Assembly (NCBI RefSeq): GCF_047730075.1 | Contig: NZ_CP159831.1 | Span: forward strand, 2,728,001-2,792,000 | Direction: 5' to 3' | Source: Njordibacter sp905182035 | GTDB taxonomy: Bacteria; Pseudomonadota; Gammaproteobacteria; Pseudomonadales; Balneatricaceae | Length of the DNA stretch: 64,000 nt | Shown here: positions 8,942 to 17,554 of the stretch, piece after piece | Position numbering within the stretch: the stretch's first letter is position 1 | Layout: the number at the start of each line of letters is the position of its first letter | The notes under the pieces: generated by a model | What the model was told of the DNA's origin: nothing | The model's input: only the letters and a program-made list of their open reading frames with translations | Database searches by the model: none | Made by a program: the position numbers and the translations under genes

Positions 8942-9974
8942 TAACTGGGGTTCCTTCTGCTGCTGTACGGGTGTGATTGTTAGCTCTTTGAGCTGACTTT
9001 TGCACCACATCTTGAATAATAAATAGTGGCCGCTGCTTGGCCTCGAAATACGTTTTGCCAACGTATTCCCCCAACACACCTATAGAGAGCAACTGCACAC
9101 CCCCTAAAAAAGTAATCATGGCGATAATTGTTGGAAACCCAGCTGAGTCATTGCCAAAAACGAGCGCTTCAACGACTATCCAAGCTCCATAGAAGCCACC
9201 TAATGCGGCTGTAACTAGCCCCAACAGCACCATAGCCCTGAGTGGCACGACAGAAAAAGACGTAATACCTTCAAAGGCCAAGCCAAATAAGTTGAAATAG
9301 TTCCACTTGGTTTCGCCTGCAGCACGATCTGCCACATCATACTCCATTACATGAGTGGGATAACCTACCCAAGCAAATAAGCCTTTCATGTATCGATTTC
9401 GTTCTGGTAATCGGTTAAGGGAATCTAGTGATCTGCGGCTCATAAGCCGAAAATCTCCCGTATCCTCTGGGATATTCATAGAGCCTGTAATACGGTTCAT
9501 GATGCGATAGTAAATGAAAGAGCCCAATTTTTTGACCCACGACTCACCCTCTCGATCACGCCGTTTCATGGCCACGATATCAGCCCCAGCACGCCACTGT
9601 TCTAGCATTTCGGGAATTAACTCTGGAGGATTTTGTAAATCTGCATCGAGCACGATAATGGCTTCACCCAGAGCTTGCTCTAAACCAGCAGACAAAGCAG
9701 CTTCTTTACCAAAGTTGCGGGATAAAATAACAGCCTTTACGCATTCGTCATCTTGCGTTTGTTGGATCAGGTAATTGGCACTAGCATCCTTACTACCATC
9801 GTCCACCATCACCATTTCGTAATCTAAGTTAATGTCATGCATAACTTTTCTTACTCGCTCAAATAACAGTGGCAACACTTCCATTTCGTTATACACAGGA
9901 ATTACCAGAGAAATCATCGGTGTCACGCCGGTTGAAGTTGCTCTAGCTGCTTGACTAGGTGTCTGATTTTGCAC
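8925..9974 (-). CDS. GtrB/DPM1-like polyprenyl-phosphate glycosyltransferase
   Basis: Family 2 glycosyltransferase that loads a sugar onto undecaprenyl phosphate at the cytoplasmic face. The GT2 domain starts at ISLVIPVYNEMEVLP, with the metal-binding VLDADLQNPPELI at about residues 113-125 and EDTGDFRLMSRR at about 170. Two C-terminal transmembrane helices (about 235-320) are as in GtrB/ArnC. The start is a GTG at 9974 with AGG upstream. An internal ATG before the ISLVIPVYNE motif is a possible alternative. It overlaps the GtrA gene by 20 bases and the ArnT-like gene by 17, so the three are probably translated together as a glycosylation module. Confidence 0.82.
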   Translation of the reverse strand: MQNQTPSQAARATSTGVTPMISLVIPVYNEMEVLPLLFERVRKVMHDINLDYEMVMVDDGSKDASANYLIQQTQDDECVKAVILSRNFGKEAALSAGLEQALGEAIIVLDADLQNPPELIPEMLEQWRAGADIVAMKRRDREGESWVKKLGSFIYYRIMNRITGSMNIPEDTGDFRLMSRRSLDSLNRLPERNRYMKGLFAWVGYPTHVMEYDVADRAAGETKWNYFNLFGLAFEGITSFSVVPLRAMVLLGLVTAALGGFYGAWIVVEALVFGNDSAGFPTIIAMITFLGGVQLLSIGVLGEYVGKTYFEAKQRPLFIIQDVVQKSAQRANNHTRTAAEGTPVNVTTD

Positions 9975-10362
9975 GAAACACTACCTTTTTATATAACAGA
10001 AAATTAACTACCATGACTACGGCTGTGGTCACCACTTGGGCCATCAATGGCTCTGGAAATAACCCACCGTAAAGGCTATAGAACAGCGCTAAATTCAACA
10101 ACCAACTAACTGCCACAGTTGGAATATAAGCCAACAGCGCTTGTTTATGTTGGCGCTTAGTTTTGAAGGTGAAAAAATACTGTAAAACATAGTTCACAAT
10201 AGCACCTACAAAAGCACCAATGCTCGAAGCCAACACTGCCTCTATGTGCAGATTAATTAAACCCCATAACGTGGCCCAATGGACCGCCGTAGCAATGCCA
10301 CCGCTTACCAAAAAACGTAGCACTAGCTTAACAAGTTTTAACAGGGATGAGACGTTTGCCAT
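9955..10362 (-). CDS. GtrA-family membrane protein
   Basis: Small four-helix membrane protein (135 aa) of the GtrA family, thought to flip or help flip undecaprenyl-phosphate-linked sugars. The family hallmarks are an early FLVSGGIATAVHWATLW segment, GAFVGAIVNYVLQYFFTFK in the second and third helices, and a C-terminal NFLLYKKVVFR. It is the first gene of the minus-strand set and overlaps the DPM1-like gene. The order GtrA, GtrB-like, GT-C transferase is the classic three-gene pattern for modifying a surface polymer or lipid. Confidence 0.82.
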   Translation of the reverse strand: MANVSSLLKLVKLVLRFLVSGGIATAVHWATLWGLINLHIEAVLASSIGAFVGAIVNYVLQYFFTFKTKRQHKQALLAYIPTVAVSWLLNLALFYSLYGGLFPEPLMAQVVTTAVVMVVNFLLYKKVVFRAKSDT

Positions 10363-10518
10363 CTATAAGGGCCAAATGTGAGCGATAATGGGGCTAAGAG
10401 TGCAAAATTATAAAATAATTCCCTTCCCAGAACAATTAATCAGTACACCAAACATAGACCGTGATCATCGGCTTGGTATATAGTGCGGCGACATGAATTT
10501 ATCAATAGGTTCTGACCC

Positions 10519-10941
10519 ATGAGTAGGACTCAAAATTTACTATTAATCACCTGCTTAGCGCTGGTTGCCATAATAAGTACGTATACCTATTTAGCCAAAC
10601 AAAATAGCTCTAATATATGGTATAGCCCAGGCCAGGTAAGCCAAGGTCAGATTTTATATTTAGACCATTGTGCAGGGTGCCATGGAACCCAGGCTCAAGG
10701 TGCAGAAAATTGGACGCAACTTGATAGTAATGGTAACCGCCCAGCACCACCTTTAAATGGCAGTGGCCATGCTTGGCATCATTCTTTAGCTGATCTAACC
10801 CAAACAGTTACTCAAGGTCGCGGCACCATGCCAGCCTGGAAAGACACACTTACCGAAGAAGAAATTATGGCTATTTTGGCCTCAGTTCAAAGCCGCTGGC
10901 CAACCACAATCTACACAGCTTGGTCGAAGGCAAATCCATGA
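10519..10941 (+). CDS. Small secreted class I cytochrome c (paralogue of the gene at 16449-16898)
   Basis: Exported monohaem electron carrier, 140 aa, with an N-terminal hydrophobic signal/anchor (NLLLITCLALVAIISTYTYL) and one haem motif CAGCH at about residues 53-57. The body carries GAENWTQLDSNGNRPAPPLNG and AWHHSL, shared almost word for word with the lipoprotein cytochrome at 16449-16898. The two are clearly paralogues. A candidate sixth ligand Met lies in GTMPAW. Its stop overlaps the start of the next gene (ATGA), so it is co-translated with the DMT transporter. Confidence 0.85.
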   Translation: MSRTQNLLLITCLALVAIISTYTYLAKQNSSNIWYSPGQVSQGQILYLDHCAGCHGTQAQGAENWTQLDSNGNRPAPPLNGSGHAWHHSLADLTQTVTQGRGTMPAWKDTLTEEEIMAILASVQSRWPTTIYTAWSKANP

Positions 10942-11846
10942 CTCAGCTAGCCACACCCCATACAACAACACCTAACCACCTGTATCGCAACAGCGCCATC
11001 ATGGTCATATTATGTGGCCTATTGTGGAGCACGGCTGGTGTTGGCGTACGCTATATCAGTGAAGCATCAGGCTGGCATATCGTATTTTTTCGTTCCATTA
11101 GCTTAGTTCTCACCATATTTATGGTGATGGCTTGGCGCAATAAAGGCGACCTTGTCACACCTTTAAAGCGCACTAATAAACTTAGCGTGTTGGCGGGCCT
11201 TTTTATGGGTGCTTCATTTTTTGGCAACATTTTTGCTTTGCTTCACACCAGCGTGGCGAATGTGACCTTCGTATTGAGCTCATCACCTTTTATAGCTGCC
11301 TTGCTTGGCTGGCTTATCCTCGGTGAGCGTGTCAAAAAACGTACCTGGGTCGCCATTGCTCTCACTAGTGTTGGGGTCAGCGTCATGGTGGGCCATGCCC
11401 TGAGTGGAGACGGCATCATTGGCATGGCTTTTGCTCTAATGATGGCCGTTTGTTACGCTGCCTTTAGCGTGATCATGCGCCGTGGCAAAGGTAGCGATAT
11501 GTTACCTGCTGTCGTGATTGCTAGCTTTTTTTCTATGTTAGTGGCGGCCCTTGCCATTGATGATTTTGCCATAAGTTGGGCAGACCTTGGTATATGTCTA
11601 GCCCTAGGGTGTTTTCAAATGGGGTTGGCCTTGGTGTTGTTTATCTCTGGGTCAAAACACGTACCTGCAGCGGAACTGACTTTACTAACTATGCTCGAAG
11701 TCATCTTGAGCCCTATTTGGGTGTGGTTTTTATTTAATGAGCACCCAGGTAATTGGACGTTAGTCGGTGGTAGCATCATCATGCTCGGCGTTATGGTACA
11801 AGCCATCGGCGCCCGCCGTCGTCACCCCCAACCACAAATATTTTAA
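10938..11846 (+). CDS. EamA/DMT-superfamily transporter
   Basis: Inner-membrane drug/metabolite transporter-type permease with ten predicted helices and two EamA repeats (first about 20-145, second about 155-295). Motifs include LCGLLWSTAGVGVRYI near the N-terminus and SSPFIAALLGWLILGERV closing the first repeat, with LLTMLEVILSPIWVWFLFNEHP in the second. The ATG at 10938 overlaps the cytochrome stop and is preferred to one 18 bases upstream. The substrate is not predictable. It is convergent with copA, with adjacent ends and no gap for a separate terminator. Confidence 0.83.
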   Translation: MTQLATPHTTTPNHLYRNSAIMVILCGLLWSTAGVGVRYISEASGWHIVFFRSISLVLTIFMVMAWRNKGDLVTPLKRTNKLSVLAGLFMGASFFGNIFALLHTSVANVTFVLSSSPFIAALLGWLILGERVKKRTWVAIALTSVGVSVMVGHALSGDGIIGMAFALMMAVCYAAFSVIMRRGKGSDMLPAVVIASFFSMLVAALAIDDFAISWADLGICLALGCFQMGLALVLFISGSKHVPAAELTLLTMLEVILSPIWVWFLFNEHPGNWTLVGGSIIMLGVMVQAIGARRRHPQPQIF

Positions 11847-14093
11847 CTAGTTGCGGGGGCTAGGCTTAAACAAACGCAAGCGGTTAGCGTTAATTACCAC
11901 AGTAAGCGATGACAAGGACATAGCCAAGGCTGCTAGCATGGGACTGAGTAACATGCCCGTGAGTGGAAATAGCACACCTGCAGCAATAGGAATGCCCAAG
12001 GTGTTATAAGTAAAGGCGCCCCACAAGTTTTGTTTAATATTACGTAAAGTAGCGTGACTCAATTCAATGGCATCTGCCACACCATGCAATGAACTGTTGA
12101 GTAAACATAGATCTGCACTCTCAATCGCCACATCAGTGCCCTGACCCATAGCAACACCCACATTAGCTTGGCTTAAGGCCGGTGCATCATTAATGCCATC
12201 GCCCACCATGGCCACCACATAGCCTTGGTCCTGTAGTTGTTTGATGTTATTTAGTTTGTCCTCAGGCATGAGTTCTGCAGCATAGTCGTCCACAGCCACC
12301 AAACTAGCCACCCTTTGTGCTGTTGCTTGGTTGTCTCCCGTTAACATCATTACCTTTATGCCCTGGGCTTTAAGCCGTTTTACAGCTTTCACACTGTCTT
12401 GCTTCAAAGCATCTTCAAGGGCGAATGCCGATATCAATTCACCTTTATGAGCCAGTAATACTAAACTTCTAGCAGCGTGCTTCTGTACCCTTAACCAACC
12501 TTTTGCAATGCTTAAATCAACCTTATGAGCCTGCATTAGCTTCACACTACCCATGATAAAGTCACCACTGATCACACCCATGCCCTGTAAAGAAGTAAAG
12601 TGTTTGGCAGTTGGCGCTGCAAAGGATGAGTCTGGGTCTTTAAGCGATTGCTGCTGCTGACAATATGCCACAATCGCCAAGGCAATAGGGTGCTCAGATG
12701 CTTGTTCTATAGTTTCGGCAATAGCTAAACTTTGCACCTCATCCGCACCATTAAAGATGGCATAATCTTCAACGCTGGGATGACCCTGGGTTATGGTACC
12801 GGTTTTGTCCAGCACCACCCAATCGATATTACTGGCTTGTTGCAGCGCTTCGGCATTACGCACCAACACCCCCATTTGTGCGGCTTTACCCACACCAATC
12901 ATTACTGAAATGGGTGTAGCCAAACCCAAGGCGCATGGGCAGGCAATAATAAGCACCGATACGGCGCTGACAAAACTATAAGTAAGGACAGGTTGAGGGC
13001 CAAAAAAGTACCATAATAACGCTGTTATCATGGCGATAACGATCACCACAGGCACAAAAATCGTAGCCACTTTATCTGCTAACTGGCTAATAGGCGGTTT
13101 ACTATTTTGCGCTTGCCTAACCATCTCAACAATGCGAGCTAAGGCGGTGTCTCGGCCCACACGCGTGACTTCATATATCACACTGCCTTGGCCATTAATG
13201 CTACCAGCCACCAATTCGTCACCTAGTCGTTTGATTGCTGGCATAGGCTCACCGGTAAGCATAGCTTCATCAAAGTAGCTCTCACCTTGGGTGACCCTGC
13301 CATCCACCGGCACCCGTTCCCCTGGTTTAATACGTAACAAGTCTCCCACTTTAACTTGGATAATATTAACCTGCACCTCAGCATCCCTCACTGCGCCGCC
13401 TGATCCCACCAAACAGGCATGGCTGGGCCGGAGGCCAAGCAAGTTTTTAAGGCTAGATTGGGTTTTAATGCGTGCACGCATCTCTAACACTTGGCCTAGG
13501 TTAACTAAGCCAATAATCATTACAGCGGCTTCAAAATAAACCCCCCGAGCAGCCTCTGGGAACATGTTTGGCCGATAAACCACCAAGATAGAATACAGCC
13601 AAGCGGCACTGGTCCCTATAGCGATCAAAGTATCCATGTTGGCATGGCCTGTCTTCAGTGCCTTAAAGCCACTCTTATAAAAATGCTCACCCGTCATTAA
13701 CATTATTGCCAGGGTAAGCCAGCCAACAGCACGGAGTACAAACGGATCAGCGATCTCCATACCAAATAACATCAAACCAACACCTAAACCAACACCTAAA
13801 GCAGCATGCCAAGACCGGCTCTTCAAAAGTTGACCTAATTCATTGGTTTGTTGTTCCTCAGCTAGGGCAGGGTCTTCTATCAGCCTCGCGCCATAACCTG
13901 CATCTTGCACAGCTTTGATAAGCTGCTGAACGTCTCCACCACTAACTTCTGCAGTTCGGCTAGCAAGGTTCACCTGCGCAACCACTACACCGGGGGCTTG
14001 GTTAAGCGCCTTTTCAATATGCCCCACGCAGCCAGCACAAGTCACTCCAGACAGGGATAATTGTGTGATCTTGTCTTGTACGGCATTAGTCAT
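11847..14093 (-). CDS. copA: Copper-exporting P1B-type ATPase CopA
   Basis: Inner-membrane pump that uses ATP to move Cu(I) out of the cytoplasm. One N-terminal heavy-metal domain carries GVTCAGC (C19, C22). The transmembrane metal site is ACPCALG (C385, C387). The P domain has DKTGTIT (D429), followed by the SEHPIA nucleotide site, MLTGDNQAT and VGDGINDAPAL. The last helices contain YNTLGIP and MSLSSLTVVINANRLR, the CopA signatures for Cu(I) rather than Zn/Cd. The length of 748 aa is typical for a single metal domain form. It overlaps the MerR regulator by 8 bases and follows it in the same transcript. Confidence 0.93.
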   Translation of the reverse strand: MTNAVQDKITQLSLSGVTCAGCVGHIEKALNQAPGVVVAQVNLASRTAEVSGGDVQQLIKAVQDAGYGARLIEDPALAEEQQTNELGQLLKSRSWHAALGVGLGVGLMLFGMEIADPFVLRAVGWLTLAIMLMTGEHFYKSGFKALKTGHANMDTLIAIGTSAAWLYSILVVYRPNMFPEAARGVYFEAAVMIIGLVNLGQVLEMRARIKTQSSLKNLLGLRPSHACLVGSGGAVRDAEVQVNIIQVKVGDLLRIKPGERVPVDGRVTQGESYFDEAMLTGEPMPAIKRLGDELVAGSINGQGSVIYEVTRVGRDTALARIVEMVRQAQNSKPPISQLADKVATIFVPVVIVIAMITALLWYFFGPQPVLTYSFVSAVSVLIIACPCALGLATPISVMIGVGKAAQMGVLVRNAEALQQASNIDWVVLDKTGTITQGHPSVEDYAIFNGADEVQSLAIAETIEQASEHPIALAIVAYCQQQQSLKDPDSSFAAPTAKHFTSLQGMGVISGDFIMGSVKLMQAHKVDLSIAKGWLRVQKHAARSLVLLAHKGELISAFALEDALKQDSVKAVKRLKAQGIKVMMLTGDNQATAQRVASLVAVDDYAAELMPEDKLNNIKQLQDQGYVVAMVGDGINDAPALSQANVGVAMGQGTDVAIESADLCLLNSSLHGVADAIELSHATLRNIKQNLWGAFTYNTLGIPIAAGVLFPLTGMLLSPMLAALAMSLSSLTVVINANRLRLFKPSPRN

Positions 14094-14520
14094 GGCTGTT
14101 AACCTCCATTATTGGCGTGTCCCAATCTTCAATAAGGTGACAAATATGATGCCCATCAGGGACGCCGTCGGGCATAGTTTGCCATTGTTCCAAAGCTAGC
14201 TGCATGCGTGCCATTTGTTCTTCTAGAAAGCGTATTTTTGCCGCTACCAGTGGTACCCGTTGACGTAGCATATCTCTCACCATAGGGCAGGGGGAGTCGC
14301 CTTTAGTCGTATGTTGCAAGATACCCTGTATATCTTTTAAGCTAAAACCCAAAGACCGAGACTGGCTAATAAAGACCAGTCTTTGCACTGCATCTTGGTC
14401 AAATAGCTGGTAGCCGTTATGGGCATCCCGTTGCGCTTTTAACAGCCCCAAACGGCTGTAATAACGCACGGTTTCGGCGCTCACCTGCGCTGTTTTGGCG
14501 AGCTGACTTACAGTTTTCAT
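14086..14520 (-). CDS. MerR-family metal-responsive regulator of copA (CueR-like)
   Basis: Dimeric activator that twists an over-long promoter when metal binds. The N-terminal winged helix reads VSQLAKTAQVSAETVRYYSRLGLL, followed by NGYQLFDQD and a long dimer helix. Cysteines are at about 79 (DSPCP) and in a C-terminal HHICHLIEDW, rather than the exact CueR C-X7-C loop. Copper response is therefore inferred from the partner CopA gene, not from the ligands. The ATG at 14520 has AGGAG seven bases upstream and gives the standard MerR N-terminus. The operator lies just upstream. Confidence 0.82.
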   Translation of the reverse strand: MKTVSQLAKTAQVSAETVRYYSRLGLLKAQRDAHNGYQLFDQDAVQRLVFISQSRSLGFSLKDIQGILQHTTKGDSPCPMVRDMLRQRVPLVAAKIRFLEEQMARMQLALEQWQTMPDGVPDGHHICHLIEDWDTPIMEVNSHD

Positions 14521-14566
14521 ACACTGTCTCCTACAGTTACCCGTGAGCATATAGCTTAGAACTACA

Positions 14567-14597
14567 CTATAAAACCTAAGTGTTACACATAGGTCAA
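14567..14597 (-). promoter_or_regulatory. MerR-type promoter/operator with 19-bp spacer
   Basis: Read on the minus strand, TTGACC (14592-14597) and TTATAG (14567-14572) are 19 bases apart, the spacing typical of MerR-family promoters. The spacer holds a dyad (14574-14594), ACCTA-t-GTGT-a-ACAC-t-TAGGT, symmetric about its central base except one pair. It lies 47 bases before the regulator start. The -35 end overlaps the stop codon of the upstream dihaem cytochrome gene. Confidence 0.8.
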
Positions 14598-15460
14598 GGG
14601 TTGTTCAATGAATACAAGTATTCTGAAATCGCCTGTATATCCTCTGCCGTCATTTTACCTGTGGTATTTTCAAGCACATGGCTCATACTGCCACCCAGAA
14701 AATCACCTTCTGGCGTCATCCCAATTTCCAACGCGAAAGCAATATCTTCTTCACTCCAATTGCCAAAAGCTAATTTATTAACATCTAGTAACGGTGGTAC
14801 ATTTTCCCCCTCTGGGCCTTGCTCGTTACCCACCATTCCAGTGCTGCTTTTTAGCCCTCCAATAAGATTTCTAGGGGTGTGACACTGAGTACAATGACCA
14901 GGCCCGTTAGCGAGGTAACTCCCTCTATTCCAATTAGCATCTTGATTAGGATCTGGCGCCCATGGTTCGGTAGTATTGATACTCTTCCATAAGCCTAACA
15001 GTCCACGTTGGTTAAAGGGGAAGCTTACCGCGTGAGACAATGAGGACTCAGAGACAGGGTCTTGTGCATCTAAATACGCTTTAAGATCAATTAAATCCTG
15101 CTTTGACATATTGATATATGATGTATATGGAAATGCTGGATAATAATGCTCCCCCTCAGGGCTAACACCCTCACGCATGGCTTTGATAAACTCATTATCA
15201 GTCCAGCCACCAATACCATATTGGAAATCTGGACTAATATTAGGGCCATAAAAGGTCCCGAATGGAGTGACCAACTCTACTCCACCTGCAAGGGACTGGT
15301 CCTTGGTATGGCAGGAGGCACAGCCACCTAGATCAAACACATATTCACCACGGGATATGGCCTTATCTTCCATCGTTGTTAGTACTGTTGAGGTAGACAA
15401 TGCTGAAAAAGATAATGTCCACAATAGGGTGAGGTAATAGATGCTTTTCATAGTCTTCAC
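14594..15460 (-). CDS. Secreted dihaem cytochrome c (alcohol/aldehyde dehydrogenase cytochrome-subunit type)
   Basis: Exported electron-transfer protein of 288 aa with a signal peptide ending near STSTVL and two haem motifs, CASCH (about residue 47) and CTQCH (about 170). The stretch GGVELVTPFGTFYGPNISPD after the first haem is characteristic of cytochrome subunits of membrane alcohol, aldehyde or gluconate dehydrogenases, which usually have three haems. Here only two are present. No dehydrogenase large subunit is next to it. Its ATG overlaps the stop of the cytochrome c' gene (ATGA), so they are co-translated. Confidence 0.85.
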   Translation of the reverse strand: MKTMKSIYYLTLLWTLSFSALSTSTVLTTMEDKAISRGEYVFDLGGCASCHTKDQSLAGGVELVTPFGTFYGPNISPDFQYGIGGWTDNEFIKAMREGVSPEGEHYYPAFPYTSYINMSKQDLIDLKAYLDAQDPVSESSLSHAVSFPFNQRGLLGLWKSINTTEPWAPDPNQDANWNRGSYLANGPGHCTQCHTPRNLIGGLKSSTGMVGNEQGPEGENVPPLLDVNKLAFGNWSEEDIAFALEIGMTPEGDFLGGSMSHVLENTTGKMTAEDIQAISEYLYSLNNP

Positions 15461-15927
15461 TTTTTCTTTCGATAGTCTTTATGGCAGGCTTTGCAATTGC
15501 CAGCAAGTTTGACAAACTGTTTAGTCAGTGGGCGCAACTCTGACCCATTTTTAGCCATTTTAACCAGCTCTTTAGCTTCAGTTTTCGTGCGGTCGCTGAT
15601 GCTCACAAAATCGTCCCACTGCTGCCAAATAGCAGGCAAGGATTCACTGCTCCCTTCATTAGATCCTTCGGGAAACAGACCGAGCAACGTGTCACTATGG
15701 CCAACAATGACCTCGCCATTTTGTATAAATAACACGGGATCAAACTCTTGCTTACCTTTCACCACCGACGCCATCGCTTTCATCGCATCAGCCATGTCTG
15801 ACATGGCATCCATACGTTGTTTAACCACGCCAGTTGCACCACTATGGGCGCTTGCGTTTGGACTGCTCAGCAGGCCTACGAACATCATCATAACGATAAT
15901 TTTATTTGCTGGATTACTCATCATCAT
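15457..15927 (-). CDS. Cytochrome c'-type protein
   Basis: Periplasmic four-helix-bundle cytochrome with a signal peptide (IIVMMMFVGLLSSPNASA) and the haem motif at the extreme C-terminus, CKACHKDYRKKK, as in cytochromes c' and c-556. Length is 156 aa. The family binds NO and other small ligands or carries electrons, and a Met in the first helix (RMDAMSDM) could serve as sixth ligand in a c-556-like form. It is the second of four adjacent cytochrome genes, with a 57-base gap from the upstream one and a 4-base overlap with the next. Confidence 0.85.
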   Translation of the reverse strand: MMMSNPANKIIVMMMFVGLLSSPNASAHSGATGVVKQRMDAMSDMADAMKAMASVVKGKQEFDPVLFIQNGEVIVGHSDTLLGLFPEGSNEGSSESLPAIWQQWDDFVSISDRTKTEAKELVKMAKNGSELRPLTKQFVKLAGNCKACHKDYRKKK

Positions 15928-15984
15928 TTTCTCTTAGTTTCACTTTTGGTTTAGCGCCTTTAGCCACTAACTAATCCAATAAAT

Positions 15985-16395
15985 TTACATTTTATGAGTC
16001 ACTGTCTTAATGCCATTTTGTTGCTGAACTTCACGAATAAACTTCATCAAAAACACCATATCACCAAATGCGATGTGCTTTTGTGGAGGCATATCGCCAA
16101 AATTCCAATGGTGCTGCCGCACGCCATTGCGTACAGCGTGAATAAAGGATTCGTTGGCATGATGGCCAGGATTATAGATGTCGTGTATTAATGGTGGACC
16201 ACCAATGCCACCTGCAGCATCAACACCATGGCATGAGGCACAGTTAGTGTTAAACACAAGCTGGCCTTTACTGGCTAAAGAAGATAAGTCACCAACCTCA
16301 ACATTTACATGGCTTTTCTTATGATCAGCATAGAGAGGACTAACAAGGAATATTCCTGATAATATGAAAATCACTGCGTTAAATTTTCTGTTCAT
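15985..16395 (-). CDS. Small periplasmic cytochrome c
   Basis: Exported monohaem cytochrome of 136 aa with a signal peptide (FNAVIFILSGIFLVSPLYA) and CASCHGVDAAGGIGGPPL at about residues 52-69. The His-rich NPGHHANE and VRQHHWNFGDMPP segments include a likely Met ligand (GDMPP). It sits between the lipoprotein cytochrome and the cytochrome c' gene on the same strand. The His-rich loop could touch metal, but this is inference. Confidence 0.83.
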   Translation of the reverse strand: MNRKFNAVIFILSGIFLVSPLYADHKKSHVNVEVGDLSSLASKGQLVFNTNCASCHGVDAAGGIGGPPLIHDIYNPGHHANESFIHAVRNGVRQHHWNFGDMPPQKHIAFGDMVFLMKFIREVQQQNGIKTVTHKM

Positions 16396-16448
16396 TATTT
16401 CACCTAATAGTTGGCTATTAAAATTGATTTACATAGACTTGGGCTTGG

Positions 16449-16898
16449 CTATCGGCGATCAATAACACGCCACTGGGCATAGGTATCATCAGGCCAGTAG
16501 TCTTGAAATGCTGCGATCACCGATCTCTGTTCGTCCACAGTTAACAGGTTTTGAAAAGCAGGCATACTGCCACCGAGTGGTTTACCACCGGCATTAATGG
16601 TACTCAACAACACTTTAAGGGAGTGGTGCCAAGCATGAGCACTGCCATTAATTGGGGGGGCCGGGTAAAAGCCATTTTTATCTAGGTTTTGCCAGTTGGC
16701 AGCGCCTTCACCGTTAAAACCATGGCATGCTGCACAATTATCGCTAAAAAGAACCTTACCTTGTGCTAACTGTTCTGTGGTGTACCATCTTGTTGAAATA
16801 TCACTAGCTGTATTATCTACATCGCCGCAGGCTGAAAGTAAGACAATAATGGCCATAAAGAATGTCCATCTGGCAGGAACAATAGTAGGTTTTAACAT
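16449..16898 (-). CDS. Cytochrome c lipoprotein (paralogue of the gene at 10519-10941)
   Basis: Monohaem cytochrome anchored by a lipid. Starting at the ATG at 16898, the signal sequence WTFFMAIIVLLSAC ends in a lipobox LSAC. The upstream in-frame sequence lacks signal features, so I reject the longer form that starts at 17006. The haem motif is CAACH, followed by GAANWQNLDKNGFYPAPPING and AWHHSL, matching the plus-strand cytochrome about 5.5 kb away. A likely Met ligand lies in GGSMPAF. It heads the row of four cytochrome genes. Confidence 0.83.
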   Translation of the reverse strand: MLKPTIVPARWTFFMAIIVLLSACGDVDNTASDISTRWYTTEQLAQGKVLFSDNCAACHGFNGEGAANWQNLDKNGFYPAPPINGSAHAWHHSLKVLLSTINAGGKPLGGSMPAFQNLLTVDEQRSVIAAFQDYWPDDTYAQWRVIDRR

Positions 16899-17044
16899 CG
16901 CTAAACCATCCAAATTAATACTGAAAATCAGTTTTGCTAAAGAATTAGAGGATAAGTGCGTGACCGCACTATACTCAACTCTAAGTCTGGGTTTTAGAGC
17001 GCCCACCTAATAGTGCGACGCCTATAGCAACGACAGAGAAAAAG

Positions 17045-17377
17045 TTAAGTGAATTGGGGAGGTTTGGTAGATAACGCTTGTATATGCACCTTACTACTAA
17101 ATCGATATTTGTAATTAGGTGAAGGTAGGGCGGCAAGACTAATAGAAGAATAATCAGTGATTAAGCACGTCACATTTAAGTGACAGTGGAAATGGCTAAA
17201 CAATCCTGTACCACTGTCCATATCAATACAGGTTTCTGCCATAGCCATATCACATGGCTGCATACTCATAACGTCATGGCCACCATCAGATCTTGGCGTA
17301 TCTCCAATAGCAAAGCTTTTTCCTGTTGATAAAAGCAACAAACAAAATGCGAGTGATGTTATGAGAATTCGAGCCAT
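17045..17377 (-). CDS. Small secreted Cys/His/Met-rich protein next to copper genes
   Basis: A 110-residue protein with a signal peptide (ILITSLAFCLLLLSTGKSFA). The mature part is rich in possible metal ligands: DVMSMQPCDMAMAETCIDMD followed by SHFHCHLNVTC. It resembles in style the small CopL/DUF2946-like proteins often found beside copper-resistance genes, but I cannot assign a family. The ATG at 17377 is chosen because it starts the signal peptide. One six codons upstream is also open, and neither has a good ribosome site. It is first in line, 146 bases before the lipoprotein cytochrome. Confidence 0.6.
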   Translation of the reverse strand: MARILITSLAFCLLLLSTGKSFAIGDTPRSDGGHDVMSMQPCDMAMAETCIDMDSGTGLFSHFHCHLNVTCLITDYSSISLAALPSPNYKYRFSSKVHIQALSTKPPQFT

Positions 17378-17554
17378 ATATAGAATCGGGCACAATCGAC
17401 TTGAGAAGGCCTACAGTACAACAAAAACAGCCCAATACCACTAGATTTATTTGTAAATAGAAGTAAATGACCCCTGACAAAGTCATGATTATTTGCTCAA
17501 GCGTCATTGTTGCTCTAAGATCACAGCACCTTCTGAGTCAAAGAGCACCCAAGC

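Noticed and set aside
12793..13539. Antisense frames within copA
   Set aside because: They are shadows of CopA, whose motifs are all intact.
16899..17006. N-terminal extension of the cytochrome c lipoprotein
   Set aside because: The extra residues carry no signal features, and the lipoprotein signal begins properly at the ATG at 16898.
16920..17060. Hydrophobic minus-strand text NFFSVVAIGVALLGGRSKTQT-like (shortened) between the small protein and the lipoprotein cytochrome
   Set aside because: There is no start codon or ribosome site in frame, and it overlaps the end of the small secreted protein gene, so I could not support it as a gene or remnant.
17286..17507. Minus-strand 73-codon frame overlapping the small copper-region protein
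   Set aside because: It overlaps the better-supported secreted protein in another frame and shows no recognisable features.
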